A stretch of 64,000 bases of DNA from Acidobacteriaceae bacterium (GCA_027452245.1 DAIDGW010000080.1:41789-105788), one strand, 5' to 3'; counted from the first letter of the stretch, positions 17,531 to 27,109 are shown. Notes: generated from the letters alone by a model not told the origin. Numbers and translations: made by a program.

Positions 17531-19645
17531 CTAATGGGTAGAGGGACCGACCGATGCCGTGGTTCCACCTTCTTGCGGATTCCGCCACAAGGCCCACTGT
17601 TGAGCAGCCATGAATCCTGTCGGACGGAACAACGTGAACTCCAGCCGCAGGACATCGGTTTTTTGAACATCCCACTTCTGGCTCAAGGTTTGTGGCAGAC
17701 CCATTTCCGGCAAGACCCGCGAACCACTAATCACGGTCTTATTATCTGCATCCAGCACGCGCCACTTCGCCACATAACCGACCAGAGGATAAGAGGGTAA
17801 TTCGTCTTCCGAGCGACGTGAGACGATTGCGTGAAAACCGACGGGTTTGCCGTTTCCGTCGTAATTCCAGCCCAAATGCACCACAGCCGGTGAATTTTCC
17901 TGCTGCCAGGCATAGTAAGAGGGTTTGCGCTGACGGTTCTGGTCGACGACCCCATGATCGACCCAGTGGTCATCTTGCCCAGGTCTCAAGTTATGAAACG
18001 ACCGGTAATCCTGGTAGCACCATAGAAGAGCTCCTGCAATCCAATCCTGTTTGCCGAGCAATGCCAACTGTTCGCGTATGATTCGCACCCTTTCCCGGTC
18101 GGCAACACCGGCATTGACCGCAAACACCCCCGGGTATCCGAATTCACTGACCAGGACCATCTTGTCTGGGTACCCTTTGGAGATCTTTTCAATGGCGGGA
18201 AGAAGCAGATTCTCCGGCCCATCCCAGGAGCCAAAGTATTGGTTCCACATAATGAAATCTGCAAACCGCGACGCATTCGTTGCTGGATCTACAAAGGCAA
18301 TGAGATCGTCGGCAAAGCTGACATAGCGGTTTGGATCCAATTGTTTCGAGAGCGCATACATGGTCTTGAAATAGGCGATTCCACCCGGAGTGTTGGTCGC
18401 GCTTTCATTCTCCATGCTCCAGGCGAAGATGCTGGGATGGTTATAGTTTTGCTCGATCAGATCGCGGAGCAGTTGTTTCGCCAGAGCAACCACCCTGGGA
18501 TTGGTCATCTGCGCCTCACTGAACTGCCACATGGGGACCTCGGGAATCATGAGAATCCCATTGCGGTCGGCAAAGTCATAAATGTACGGATTCTGCTGAT
18601 AGTGCACGGGCCGTGTGAGGGTAGTCTGCAGATTTTTCAGATCGTCGTAATCGTGCAGCATCGTCCCGCGTGTCTCGGCCAAACCTTCCCACGGGGAATC
18701 TTCATGTCTCGTCAGGCCGGTGAGGCGAATGCGTTCGCCATTCAGATACAGATGACGGTCGCGAATCTCGATGGTCCGGACACCGAAGTTGTCGGAAATA
18801 TCGTCCAGAATTTGACTGTGGTTCGTGCTGACCTGCACGTCGCTCCGATAAAGGAACGGATTATCGATTCCCCACAGATGAACTTGGGGAATCTGCACGG
18901 TGAGATCGACCGTTTGCTTTCCAGGAGGAACTATCAGTTCCCTGTCTGCTGAGGCAACAACCGTATTGCCATTCGAGGTAAACACAGCCAGGTGAAAATG
19001 GAAAGGCTGATTTTTCTTGGTGACATTCTCGAACAGAATGTGGTCCGAAACCGAGGCAGTCGTCCCCGACGGGCGTGCGTCGATGTGCTGCCATCGAATC
19101 ACGGCGGTATCGCTCAGCGTAATCCACGCATCGCGAACCATGCCCCCATAGGGCCACCAATCGTAGATTTTTCCAGTGGGACCAACCTTCAAGTCGGCTC
19201 CGGGAATCGTGTCCGCCTTCGGTTCGTTGTTGACTTCGACCACGAGCAGATTGGAATTCTTCAGAAACTTTGTGATGTCGAAGTAGTAGGCGTTATACCC
19301 GCCCTCATGCTCGCCCACGAGTTCGCCATTAAGCCACACCCGCGATTTGTAGAATGTAGCGCCGAAATGCAGTTCCACATGCTGGCTTTTCCACTCTGCA
19401 GGAGCGATAAAGTCTTTAAAGTACCAGCCATTTCCAATGAATTCTGAATGCTCACCGATGTTCCACGTGTGCGGAAGAGAGACAGACTCAAGATCATTCG
19501 GTTCCTGCCTGAACCATGCCTGCTGCTCGCCGACGTTGGATGGGTCGATACGGAAATGCCAATTCGAATTGACATCCACTCGAACGCTGCCCAGAGCACC
19601 GGGGCACCATAAAGCCAGCAACAACAGAGCGCGTGAAAGTTTCAC
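17531..19645 (-). CDS. secreted glycoside hydrolase family 2 enzyme (beta-galactosidase/glucuronidase-like)
   Basis: The 704-residue product starts at a GTG with GGGGAGAGG about 7 bases upstream and has a signal peptide ending near GALGS. The N-terminal sugar-binding jelly-roll (VSLPHTWN, WFRQEP) is followed by an immunoglobulin-like domain and a TIM barrel. In the barrel, GLTRHED, Glu414 in WSMENES (acid/base) and Glu501 in VSEFGYPG (nucleophile) match GH2. It should remove a terminal beta-linked sugar in the periplasm; which sugar is not clear. It is the last gene of the aminotransferase-GH63-SDR-GH2 run and directly precedes the TonB receptor gene. Confidence 0.9.
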   Translation of the reverse strand: MKLSRALLLLALWCPGALGSVRVDVNSNWHFRIDPSNVGEQQAWFRQEPNDLESVSLPHTWNIGEHSEFIGNGWYFKDFIAPAEWKSQHVELHFGATFYKSRVWLNGELVGEHEGGYNAYYFDITKFLKNSNLLVVEVNNEPKADTIPGADLKVGPTGKIYDWWPYGGMVRDAWITLSDTAVIRWQHIDARPSGTTASVSDHILFENVTKKNQPFHFHLAVFTSNGNTVVASADRELIVPPGKQTVDLTVQIPQVHLWGIDNPFLYRSDVQVSTNHSQILDDISDNFGVRTIEIRDRHLYLNGERIRLTGLTRHEDSPWEGLAETRGTMLHDYDDLKNLQTTLTRPVHYQQNPYIYDFADRNGILMIPEVPMWQFSEAQMTNPRVVALAKQLLRDLIEQNYNHPSIFAWSMENESATNTPGGIAYFKTMYALSKQLDPNRYVSFADDLIAFVDPATNASRFADFIMWNQYFGSWDGPENLLLPAIEKISKGYPDKMVLVSEFGYPGVFAVNAGVADRERVRIIREQLALLGKQDWIAGALLWCYQDYRSFHNLRPGQDDHWVDHGVVDQNRQRKPSYYAWQQENSPAVVHLGWNYDGNGKPVGFHAIVSRRSEDELPSYPLVGYVAKWRVLDADNKTVISGSRVLPEMGLPQTLSQKWDVQKTDVLRLEFTLFRPTGFMAAQQWALWRNPQEGGTTASVGPSTH

Positions 19646-19696
19646 CGAGTACCTCTCCCCTAAGTTTGACCATCTCGATGCCGCCGCCGGAAGACT

Positions 19697-20485
19697 TTAG
19701 GCGAGCCCGCCGCCGTCCACGACCAGATAGGCACCCGTGATCCATCGCGCCATGTCACTGGCGAGAAACAGCACCGCATTGGCAACGTCCTCAGGGGTCC
19801 CCACTCGCCGAAGCGGACGGTCTGCTGCTTCACGCATGAACTGACCGGGGTCTTCCCCGAGTTGACGACACTCTCCCGCCAGCATTGGTGTATCGATATC
19901 ACCGGGACATACGCAGTTGACCCTGACGTTTTTGGGACCGAAGTCGATTGCCATGGCGCGGGTGAGATTGAGAATGCCGCCTTTGGCAGCACAGTAAGCC
20001 GCCGCTTTTGGGCCGCCCTTCAGCGACCATCCCGATCCGGTATTGATGATCACTCCGCCTCCATTCCGGATCATGTGCGGTATCACTTCGTGCGACATGA
20101 GATAAGCTGCCTTCAGACCTACATCCAGAACTGCATCCCATTCGCCTTCTTGCAATTCGAGAACGTCTTTGCGTACCACAACACCAGCATTGTTGCAGAG
20201 GATATCGATCTTTCCGTACGCTGCGATTGTCTGTTCCACAGCACGATGGCAACCGTCGGAGGATCGAATGTCGCATTCGGCGAACATTGCCCTGTTGCCA
20301 CCACCTTCGATTGCCCGAACAGTCTCTTTTCCTCCATCGCAATTGACATCGATGACGACGATAGAAGCGCCCATCTCGCTCAAACGAAGCGCGATTCCCC
20401 GCCCGATGCCGGAGCCCGCTCCTGTAATGAGTGCGACTTTCCCCTGGACCGAAAGCATCTCTGCCGCTTTGTTCTGCATATTCAT
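19697..20485 (-). CDS. short-chain dehydrogenase/reductase (SDR, FabG-like)
   Basis: The 262-residue protein is a classical SDR. It has the cofactor motif TGAGSGIGRG, NNAG in ILCNNAG, an SDR active site with Ser in NTGSGWS and YxxxK in YCAAKGG, and the C-terminal ITGAYLVVDGGG. It uses NAD(P) to interconvert a hydroxyl and a keto group, probably on a sugar released by the neighbouring hydrolases. ATG 20485 is preferred; an in-frame TTG at 20518 overlaps the stop of the upstream gene and would add 11 residues. Tight spacing to its neighbours supports one operon. Confidence 0.9.
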   Translation of the reverse strand: MNMQNKAAEMLSVQGKVALITGAGSGIGRGIALRLSEMGASIVVIDVNCDGGKETVRAIEGGGNRAMFAECDIRSSDGCHRAVEQTIAAYGKIDILCNNAGVVVRKDVLELQEGEWDAVLDVGLKAAYLMSHEVIPHMIRNGGGVIINTGSGWSLKGGPKAAAYCAAKGGILNLTRAMAIDFGPKNVRVNCVCPGDIDTPMLAGECRQLGEDPGQFMREAADRPLRRVGTPEDVANAVLFLASDMARWITGAYLVVDGGGLA

Positions 20486-20514
20486 GAACTTATTTGTCTC
20501 ATTAGCTTGGCGTG

Positions 20515-22494
20515 TCAATGTAACCCGGCGCCCGCACTGGCTTGAAGTGGCGCCTCGGGCGCTGGCATTTTGCCGGCTTCGATAAACGACATAAAACCCA
20601 TCAACGTTCCCCAGGAATGAAACTCATCACTCGATAGTCGGGGGTCATCACCGGTTCCAGTAATAGCCGAATAGTTCTCGCAGACGAAGCCGTTTCGTCG
20701 CCATTCATTCAGGAACATCGCTCGCGATTTTGTCACAAGCTGTTCCTGGGCATCTTGCAGTCCGTAGTTCCTCAAACCCAGATAAACCAGGAAATTCAAT
20801 GGAGGCCAGACGGCGCCCTTCCAGTAACGCTGTTTCGGATACGACGGATCGTTACGGGCAATGGAGGGCAACATGTAATCGCCATAGAACTCCGCCGGAT
20901 TGAAAAAATGTTCTCTGACGATGGCCTGCGCCCTGGCCGAATCCGTGATCCTTGCCAGCAGCGGATAGAACAGCGTTGGCGACAGGCGATAGGAAAGGGA
21001 GTCTAAGTCAGTCCTGCGGTTCAGGTACGTACTCGTCTGCGCATCCCAGAGTAACCGATCCATTTCCTTGCTGACTTGTTGGGCGCGAGCTCGGAGTTCC
21101 GCTGCCTCAGCAGCCCGTCCAATGAGCGTTGCAATTTCTCCTAGCGCTTTACAATCTGCGACATAAAGGCTGTTCAGGCCCACGTCTTGCAATTCCAAGG
21201 TGTTCTTCGCCGGATTAAAAGGTACCCCCTCATACATAGGAGAGTCGTCCATGCCGGACTCATACCCGGCGGTCACTTTCGTGTGAATGTCGGGCTGATC
21301 CAGTGGATTCTTCGAGAGGTCGGAACCATAGCTCAACAGATTGCCGTTCTTGCGCGCCTTCATCCACCAACGATTCCAGGTGAGCAGATCGTCAAACGAA
21401 CTCTCCAGCAGCCATCGCTCGGGATATCGTTTGTAGATTTCCTTCAGCATGATTGCGCCCACCGGAGGCTGAGAGTGATCCCAGGACTTTGTTCCATTGC
21501 CCCGATCGTCATTGGGAATGAATCCCTCTTCCGTCATGCTCCGCAAGTGCTCAATAAAATTGGCATAAGCCCAATCTCGGCTGTACAGGGAACTAATGTA
21601 AGCGAGGAAAAAGTTGTCCCACCCAAACAGGGCATACCCTCCATATTCCTCATCCCACAGCCGGCCCACGGTGGACACAACACGGTCATACTTGGGTTCA
21701 TAAATCGTATTCCACGCCAAACCGGATTCGACAGCTAAGTAGGTTTCCTTGAGATCGCCAGATGCCGCAGCCCGATCTTCCATCGCCTGGCGCTTCCTGG
21801 CAATGAACTGCTGCACCTCTTGAATCGAGCGCAATTTACCTGTCGAAAGCGCGATGGGCCCGTCGAGTGCAACTACCAGATAAGGAGTGTGAGTCTGAAC
21901 GTATGGATCCTCAATCACTTTTCCAGTCACATACAGCCGCACTTCGCGTGATGGTAATTTTGCGATGATCACATTGTCGTGGCGCGACAGTTGGCCGGGA
22001 CGATTCCACAGCATCTCGCCCCCTAACACAACCGAGACTGGCAGTTTCAACTCATTTTGGGGAGTAACCAGCAATACTAAATTTGCACCGTCGGCGGCAG
22101 ATTCGACACGAACCACGGCATGCTGCCAAGACAACTCAAGTTCGGAATAACTTCCATCCAGTGCGTGTAGGCCAGGACGGATGCGTTCCACATCGTCACC
22201 GCGGCGACCAATCAGTTCTTGGCCAAGGTAGCTGTAACCCAACCAATTCAACTGCTTGAATCCCACATTAACGGCGAAACCATCGGGCAGAAGAGTTGGC
22301 GACAGTACACTGCGAGCGTTCCAAGTGCCCCAACCCTGAATCAGGCGCTTCTTGATTTGCAGATATTCTGGCCGATCATAAGCTTTCGTCGCCGCGCGCA
22401 GCGGTGCACTGTGAAAAACCGCAATCAGCAAGAATGCCGTAAGCAGAACTTTCGTTCCTTTGCTGTTCGTCAATGCCTGAATATGAATCTCCAT
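20515..22494 (-). CDS. exported GH63/trehalase-like glycoside hydrolase (clan GH-G fold)
   Basis: The 659-residue protein has an N-terminal signal sequence (VLLTAFLLIAVFHSA), a beta-rich N-terminal region and an (alpha/alpha)6 toroid. Motifs such as LFGWDNFFLAYIS, GFIPNDDRGNGTKSWDHSQP, AGYESGMDDSP and RYWKGAVWPPLNFLVYLGL are those of MGH1/GH63/trehalase-like enzymes. The Asp in ESGMDDSP is a likely catalytic acid. These enzymes hydrolyse alpha-linked glucosyl or mannosyl units. The gene starts 4 bases after the aminotransferase stop and its end abuts the SDR gene, so it is translationally coupled in the operon. The substrate is unknown. Confidence 0.82.
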   Translation of the reverse strand: MEIHIQALTNSKGTKVLLTAFLLIAVFHSAPLRAATKAYDRPEYLQIKKRLIQGWGTWNARSVLSPTLLPDGFAVNVGFKQLNWLGYSYLGQELIGRRGDDVERIRPGLHALDGSYSELELSWQHAVVRVESAADGANLVLLVTPQNELKLPVSVVLGGEMLWNRPGQLSRHDNVIIAKLPSREVRLYVTGKVIEDPYVQTHTPYLVVALDGPIALSTGKLRSIQEVQQFIARKRQAMEDRAAASGDLKETYLAVESGLAWNTIYEPKYDRVVSTVGRLWDEEYGGYALFGWDNFFLAYISSLYSRDWAYANFIEHLRSMTEEGFIPNDDRGNGTKSWDHSQPPVGAIMLKEIYKRYPERWLLESSFDDLLTWNRWWMKARKNGNLLSYGSDLSKNPLDQPDIHTKVTAGYESGMDDSPMYEGVPFNPAKNTLELQDVGLNSLYVADCKALGEIATLIGRAAEAAELRARAQQVSKEMDRLLWDAQTSTYLNRRTDLDSLSYRLSPTLFYPLLARITDSARAQAIVREHFFNPAEFYGDYMLPSIARNDPSYPKQRYWKGAVWPPLNFLVYLGLRNYGLQDAQEQLVTKSRAMFLNEWRRNGFVCENYSAITGTGDDPRLSSDEFHSWGTLMGFMSFIEAGKMPAPEAPLQASAGAGLH

Positions 22495-22498
22495 CTGC

Positions 22499-23845
22499 TC
22501 ATGGCTTCCAGGAGTTCAATACCTCACCCACGGCGGAAATGGTCTTTTCCACGTCATCCTGCGTGTGGGCACCTGTCACGATCGAATGCAAAGTCGCCGC
22601 CGGGCTGGTATATACGCCATGCTGAAAGAGCTTTAGCGATAGCTGCTGATAAGCCTTGCGATCCACAAACTGACAAAATTCCCGATAGCTCTGGATTTTC
22701 GGCCGCTCAGTAAACATAATCTGGAACATCGGGCCGACCCGCTGGACAATCGCGGGGATACCTTTCCTGCGGAACAGATCCATCAGTCCCAAATCGAGTC
22801 TTTCCGCCAGATTCCAGATGTGACGAAATACTTCTCCATCATTCCGCATCAACTTGCAGAGATTCGCCCGGGCGGCGTGCATTCCGATACGCGAGGCATT
22901 ATGCGTGCCATAGTGAAGCACGGCCCCTGCAGTCAATGCATTCATCAGCTCGGCACGGCCGGCAAACGCGGCAACTGGAAGTCCGCTGCCCAGCGCTTTG
23001 CCAAAAGTCACAAGGTCCGGGTCAAGTTTATAGTGCTGCTGACAGCCGCCGACGGCGATGCGAAAGCCGGTGACGGTTTCGTCCAGGACAAATACGATTC
23101 CATTTTCGTGAGCCAAGCTCTGCAGCGCCTGCAGATAGCCCTCTGCAGGAGGAATTACGCCCATGTTCGCCATTACGCCCTCGGTGATAATGGCGGCGAT
23201 TTGGCCAGGGTGGTTTTCAATCGCATGCTGAAGAGATTCGACATCATTCCAGGGCACAACGATGGTGTCCTCCAGGGCATGACGGTTCAGCCCGGAGCTG
23301 TCTGGAATTCTGACTGGATCGTGAGGCAGCCCGAGTGCGGACACAGGCAACGGGTTTGACGACAGCAGAACGTCATCGTACCAGCCGTGGTAATGTCCTT
23401 CGAACTTCAGTATCTTGGGGCGCCCCGTGTAACCGCGCGCAATGCGGACCGCGGCCATGATGGCCTCGGTCCCGGTGTTTGCGAACCGCACGACCTCTGC
23501 ATTGGGAACGATTTGCCGGAGTAACTCGGCTACTTCAATTTCAACTTCGGTCGCGGTAGCAAAGTGAGCCCCGCTGGAAGCGCCTTCGATAATCGCTTGT
23601 GTAATCTCAGGATCGGCGTGCCCCCAGGGTAGAGCCCCGAAAGCCATCATCCAGTCGATGTATTCGTTGTTATCGACATCGTGGAGCCGGGATCCCTGAC
23701 CTCTTTTCATAAAGATCGGGTATTCCCCATAGTTTCCCGGTCCGCGCGAGGACGAACTGCCACCTTCGATCAAAAGACTCCGCGTCCGTTCGTAGAGTCG
23801 CTTCGAGTGCTCAGTAGAGAATGCCACCGTGCTCGTCGTTCGCAT
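22499..23845 (-). CDS. class III PLP-dependent aminotransferase (glutamate-1-semialdehyde aminomutase-like)
   Basis: The 448-residue protein has the fold-type I signatures of class III aminotransferases. They are FANTGTEAIMAAVRIAR (phosphate binding), LKFEGHYHGWYDD, Asp255 in LDETVTGFR and the PLP Lys283 in TFGKALGSG. GAGGAGG is followed by ATG at good spacing. It resembles HemL, but its place in a glycoside operon argues against heme synthesis and for transamination of an amino-sugar or amino-acid derivative. It is the first gene of the operon and is preceded by the predicted GntR operator at 23912-23929. Confidence 0.85.
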   Translation of the reverse strand: MRTTSTVAFSTEHSKRLYERTRSLLIEGGSSSSRGPGNYGEYPIFMKRGQGSRLHDVDNNEYIDWMMAFGALPWGHADPEITQAIIEGASSGAHFATATEVEIEVAELLRQIVPNAEVVRFANTGTEAIMAAVRIARGYTGRPKILKFEGHYHGWYDDVLLSSNPLPVSALGLPHDPVRIPDSSGLNRHALEDTIVVPWNDVESLQHAIENHPGQIAAIITEGVMANMGVIPPAEGYLQALQSLAHENGIVFVLDETVTGFRIAVGGCQQHYKLDPDLVTFGKALGSGLPVAAFAGRAELMNALTAGAVLHYGTHNASRIGMHAARANLCKLMRNDGEVFRHIWNLAERLDLGLMDLFRRKGIPAIVQRVGPMFQIMFTERPKIQSYREFCQFVDRKAYQQLSLKLFQHGVYTSPAATLHSIVTGAHTQDDVEKTISAVGEVLNSWKP

Positions 23846-23911
23846 GTTTCCTCCTCAGTCCCGCAACGGAGCATGCCCTGCACGCACCGGCATCCGACAT
23901 GACAAAAATTC

Positions 23912-23929
23912 ATTGCATACAATGTTGCA
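23912..23929 (-). promoter_or_regulatory. predicted GntR operator upstream of the aminotransferase operon
   Basis: ATTGCATACAATGTTGCA is identical to 17474-17491. It lies about 70 bases before the aminotransferase start. An exact 18-base match 6.4 kb apart, in front of two genes of one pathway, is unlikely by chance. The regulator gene follows immediately upstream. Confidence 0.65.
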
Positions 23930-24040
23930 TGCTATTGCCCTAGACTTTACGTGAGGTGGACTGCCGTGGTCAATCTTCTTTTTCGCAACCTGGCCCGAAC
24001 GGCCGTTCGTGATGGAGGAAAAAATGAAACGCGAACTGAT

Positions 24041-24760
24041 TCAGAGTACGCCGCGCTCTCCGAACTTGATGATAGCTTTCACCAGTCGCTCTGCGCCCTT
24101 TTCCCAATTTTTCTGCAGCGCTCGCTCGGTCGCTTCCCCCTTGCCGCTCGATATCGCTGCAATGATCTCGTTGTGCTCCTCACAAGATTCGGCCATGTCC
24201 CCCATCAGCGTGTTCGAGTACAGCCTCCAATAGCGGTCCGTCTGTGGTTTGACTGCCTTATAGATCGCAAGCAGCCGGGGTCCGGCAGAAGCCTCGACGA
24301 TCCTGTCATGGAAACTGGTATCAACATCGGTGAAGGCTTCCGGATCTGGGCTCGCGGACTTGGAAATTCGCAGCAATTCGCTATTCAGCTTTTTCAGCAT
24401 CGTGACTAAAGCCGCCTGTTGCTTAGGACTCAGCGCCTGGATACGCAAACCCGCGAGTCCTTCAATACGGCCGACAATGCCGTAGAGTTCGTGGGCATCT
24501 CCGAGCGTCATCGGAGCCACCGTCATGCGCGACTTGGATCGAGTTCCTCGCTCCAGAACATACCCTTCATGCTGCAGCCATTGCAGCGCCTCCCGAATCG
24601 GAGTACGGCTCATGTGCAAGACATTGGCTAATTCCGATTCCGCAATCCAACTTCCTGGAGCGAGGCGACCGAACACAATCATTTCTCGGATTGCAACGTA
24701 AGCGGCGTCCGTAGCGCTGCCTCGCTGAATGGTTTTAGAGGGGTGTTTGCGTTTCAGCAT
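24041..24760 (-). CDS. GntR-family transcriptional regulator, FCD (FadR) subfamily
   Basis: The 239-residue protein has an N-terminal winged helix (about residues 18-85; GSWIAESELANVLHMSRTPI followed by REALQWLQHEGYV). An alpha-helical FCD ligand-binding domain (about 95-225) has conserved Asp and His positions (DTSFHDRIVEASA, CEEHNEIIAAI) that usually bind a metal and an organic or sugar acid. It probably represses the receptor gene and the aminotransferase-GH63-SDR-GH2 operon through the repeated 18-bp site until an intermediate of the pathway releases it. A GTATACAA-like half site at 24806-24813 in front of its own gene hints at autoregulation. Confidence 0.88.
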   Translation of the reverse strand: MLKRKHPSKTIQRGSATDAAYVAIREMIVFGRLAPGSWIAESELANVLHMSRTPIREALQWLQHEGYVLERGTRSKSRMTVAPMTLGDAHELYGIVGRIEGLAGLRIQALSPKQQAALVTMLKKLNSELLRISKSASPDPEAFTDVDTSFHDRIVEASAGPRLLAIYKAVKPQTDRYWRLYSNTLMGDMAESCEEHNEIIAAISSGKGEATERALQKNWEKGAERLVKAIIKFGERGVL

Positions 24761-24804
24761 GAAAGACGTTCTCGAATGGTCGACCTAATTGTGAGAAGCG
24801 TCTG

Positions 24805-24813
24805 AGTATACAA
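24805..24813. promoter_or_regulatory. possible autoregulatory GntR half-site
   Basis: AGTATACAA lies about 45 bases before the GntR start and resembles the TGCATACAA half of the two strong sites. Only one half is present, so this is a weak call. Confidence 0.25.
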
Positions 24814-24853
24814 GGCCGTAATGAGAATCTCCAGCCTCCGACCGAGAACGAGA

Positions 24854-25789
24854 TCAGAGGTCGATCGTGATTGGCGCGCTTGCACTTTCCACAGAGGCCG
24901 CATCTTCACGCATTATGTTCCGTCTACGTTCGCCACGGTGGAAGATCCAGATCAGGAGACAAATCGCAGCCAAGGCAATAGCCAGGAATACCGGGCCGCC
25001 TTGGCGGTGCAAAGGGCTATCCAGGATTTTCGGGTCGCCATGAACAGCGAGCCATCCCAGAACAAAAATGCGCAGGCCATTCTTTGCAAACGATAGTGGA
25101 ATGCTGAACGCAATGGCTGCAAGTTTGTGCCACGGAGATCGCAGGAGAAGTTGTGCCAGAAACATCGTCAAAACGACGAGTATCAGGCTTGAGCGAATGC
25201 TGCTGCACTCGGGCGCGACCTCGAGCTCCAGACCGGGCAGCAATAGCACCAGGTTATTCAGAGATACAGGAGTTCCGACCGCACGAAAAAGCAACTCAGC
25301 CGAGGACGCAGAACTCCGCTGCAAGCCACCCACCAGAGTGTCGACAATAACAGTGGGGAGAGGAACCAACCAGAAGAGAAATAGCAGCGGAAAAAGCCTT
25401 TCGCGAAATGCACTCAGACCAAAACACCAAATAAAGGACGCAAGACACCAGATTACAAATGCCGACACAGCTGCCGCGAGTTGCAGATCATAGGATTTCG
25501 GAACCATGAGCCGAGATATCAGCAGCACTCCCAGAGAGAGTGCAAGCAAGGCCAGCCCCCAGTTCGAACCCCGCCTGCTTGGCTGGTTCGGCTTCCATTG
25601 CACAGCCATCAGAAGAAAAGCTAACGGCAGAATCAGGAGGAGATGCGTATATCTTTCGTCGTTCAACGCCAGAGCGAATGCTTGCCGGAGTGTCCCGACC
25701 CATATAAGCAATCCCGTTCCGCATAGAACCGCCAACGCACGTAGAGAAGACAACCGATGAGATATGGGACTAGCAGATCTTCCACTCAT
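24854..25789 (-). CDS. exosortase (transpeptidase for PEP-CTERM-type proteins)
   Basis: The 311-residue protein has about eight membrane segments and the three catalytic residues of exosortases. They are Cys195 in APECSSIRSS, Arg240 in NGLRIFVLG and His261 in LHRQGG. Exosortases cleave proteins with a C-terminal PEP-like motif, membrane helix and basic tail, and attach them to a cell-surface glycan. A fused EpsI domain is absent. It lies 44 bases after the branched-chain aminotransferase gene on the same strand, probably co-transcribed. A candidate substrate is encoded at 27191-27439 and the EPS locus begins beyond it, which is the usual partnership. Confidence 0.9.
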   Translation of the reverse strand: MSGRSASPISHRLSSLRALAVLCGTGLLIWVGTLRQAFALALNDERYTHLLLILPLAFLLMAVQWKPNQPSRRGSNWGLALLALSLGVLLISRLMVPKSYDLQLAAAVSAFVIWCLASFIWCFGLSAFRERLFPLLFLFWLVPLPTVIVDTLVGGLQRSSASSAELLFRAVGTPVSLNNLVLLLPGLELEVAPECSSIRSSLILVVLTMFLAQLLLRSPWHKLAAIAFSIPLSFAKNGLRIFVLGWLAVHGDPKILDSPLHRQGGPVFLAIALAAICLLIWIFHRGERRRNIMREDAASVESASAPITIDL

Positions 25790-25833
25790 TTGAAAATAGC
25801 ACCAGAGCTCGAATCACTGTAAATGAGCTCACT

Positions 25834-26718
25834 TTATACCAGGGTAGCCGCCGAGGAATGCGCGAATTCCCAATACAGTTCTCGCGCCTTGTTGTAAATG
25901 GGTCCTGGCTGCAGAAATTGTCCGTCGATACGCGTAACTGGCACAACTTTAGAGTAATTACCCGTGGAAAAAATCTCATTCGCGGCTTCAAAATCCTGGT
26001 AGGTCAGAATTTTTTCAACAACAGTGACTCCGGAATCGCGGAGCAATCCAATCACGCGCTGCCGCGTGATGCCGGCGAGAAATGTTCCATTTGGAATCGG
26101 GGTATAAACGACACCATCTTTTACCATGAAGATATTCGAGGTTGCCAATTCCGCAACGTTGCCCATCACGTCGCACACCACGGCGTTGTCGAATCCGCGC
26201 GCATGGGCATAAAACAGCGCCCTCGAATTATTTGGATAAAGGCATCCGGCTTTGGCATCGACGGGCATCGTATCGAGCGTCGGCCGGCGAAAAGGGCAAA
26301 GCGTAATCGAGAACCCCTTTGGCGGACGCATCGGGGCTTCGTAAATGCACAAGCACCAGCGCGTCGACTCCGGATCATGCGCCTGAACCCATGGCCCTTC
26401 CCTTTCCGCCCAATACATGGGACGTATGTAAAGAGCCGTATTCTTTTCAAATCGGCTGATCCCTTCCTGCGCCAGACGAATCCAGCTTTCCGTCGAAACC
26501 ACAGGCTTAAGAAACAATTTCTTGGCGGACTCATTTACCCGAGCACAGTGAAGAGGGAGATCCGGCGTAACTCCTTCGAAAGCGCGGGCTCCGTCGAAAA
26601 CAATCGAGCAGAGCCACGCTGCGTGGGTCCGCGGACCCATGATGGGAACATTGCCTTCGTGCCATTTGTCTTCGAAATAAGTCCACGTCTTGGAATGCGT
26701 ACTACCCTGTGCCATCAT
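25834..26718 (-). CDS. ilvE: branched-chain amino acid aminotransferase (class IV)
   Basis: The 294-residue protein has fold-type IV aminotransferase motifs: FDGARAFEG near the N-terminus, IRPMYWAE, the PLP Lys156 in VDAKAGCLYPNNS, ELATSNIFMVKDG and GITRQRVI. It should transfer amino groups between glutamate and branched-chain 2-oxo acids in valine, leucine and isoleucine synthesis. The sequence does not firmly separate this from D-amino-acid or aminodeoxychorismate relatives, though GITRQR fits the branched-chain group. Placement upstream of the exosortase gene is unusual for a housekeeping gene. Confidence 0.8.
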   Translation of the reverse strand: MMAQGSTHSKTWTYFEDKWHEGNVPIMGPRTHAAWLCSIVFDGARAFEGVTPDLPLHCARVNESAKKLFLKPVVSTESWIRLAQEGISRFEKNTALYIRPMYWAEREGPWVQAHDPESTRWCLCIYEAPMRPPKGFSITLCPFRRPTLDTMPVDAKAGCLYPNNSRALFYAHARGFDNAVVCDVMGNVAELATSNIFMVKDGVVYTPIPNGTFLAGITRQRVIGLLRDSGVTVVEKILTYQDFEAANEIFSTGNYSKVVPVTRIDGQFLQPGPIYNKARELYWEFAHSSAATLV

Positions 26719-27109
26719 CGCCCTCCGAGCAGAAATCGACCCACTTTCCGCGCCATCTATTCTTCACTATCGGTTCGCCAGACCTGCCTGAACTGTGATC
26801 GCGCGAGTACGTTACGTCACAGCCCTCGGTGAGTCAACGGGAACTAAGGCCCCTTGATTATGGTATCTAGGGCGCTATGCAGACTCCCTTCGCAGCTCGG
26901 CTTCGGGATTGCTCATGGCGATTGCGTCCCGAAGACACTGCATGGGAACCTCGGAGGAACCTTGCCGTGTCTGCCATGCATCCGCCCATCAACCTTCGAG
27001 GGGCTTTAGCTTAAGGAGCAGAAGGCTCGCAGCACATTCGAGCAATCGAGAGAGTGGCTCTATCCCTCCCCTGTGCAAATATCTGCAAACATCGCAAAAA
27101 TTATCATTC
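26719..27109. other. intergenic region between divergent genes, no gene seen
   Basis: No open frame has a start signal or credible composition. The stretch must hold the minus-strand promoter of the ilvE-exosortase pair; I could not place it with confidence. Confidence 0.4.

Noticed and set aside
22499..23845. Naming the aminotransferase hemL
   Set aside because: Motifs fit class III aminotransferases in general, and its position in a glycoside operon speaks against heme biosynthesis.
25858..26832. 324-codon plus-strand frame
   Set aside because: It is antisense to the branched-chain aminotransferase gene and low in recognisable protein features.
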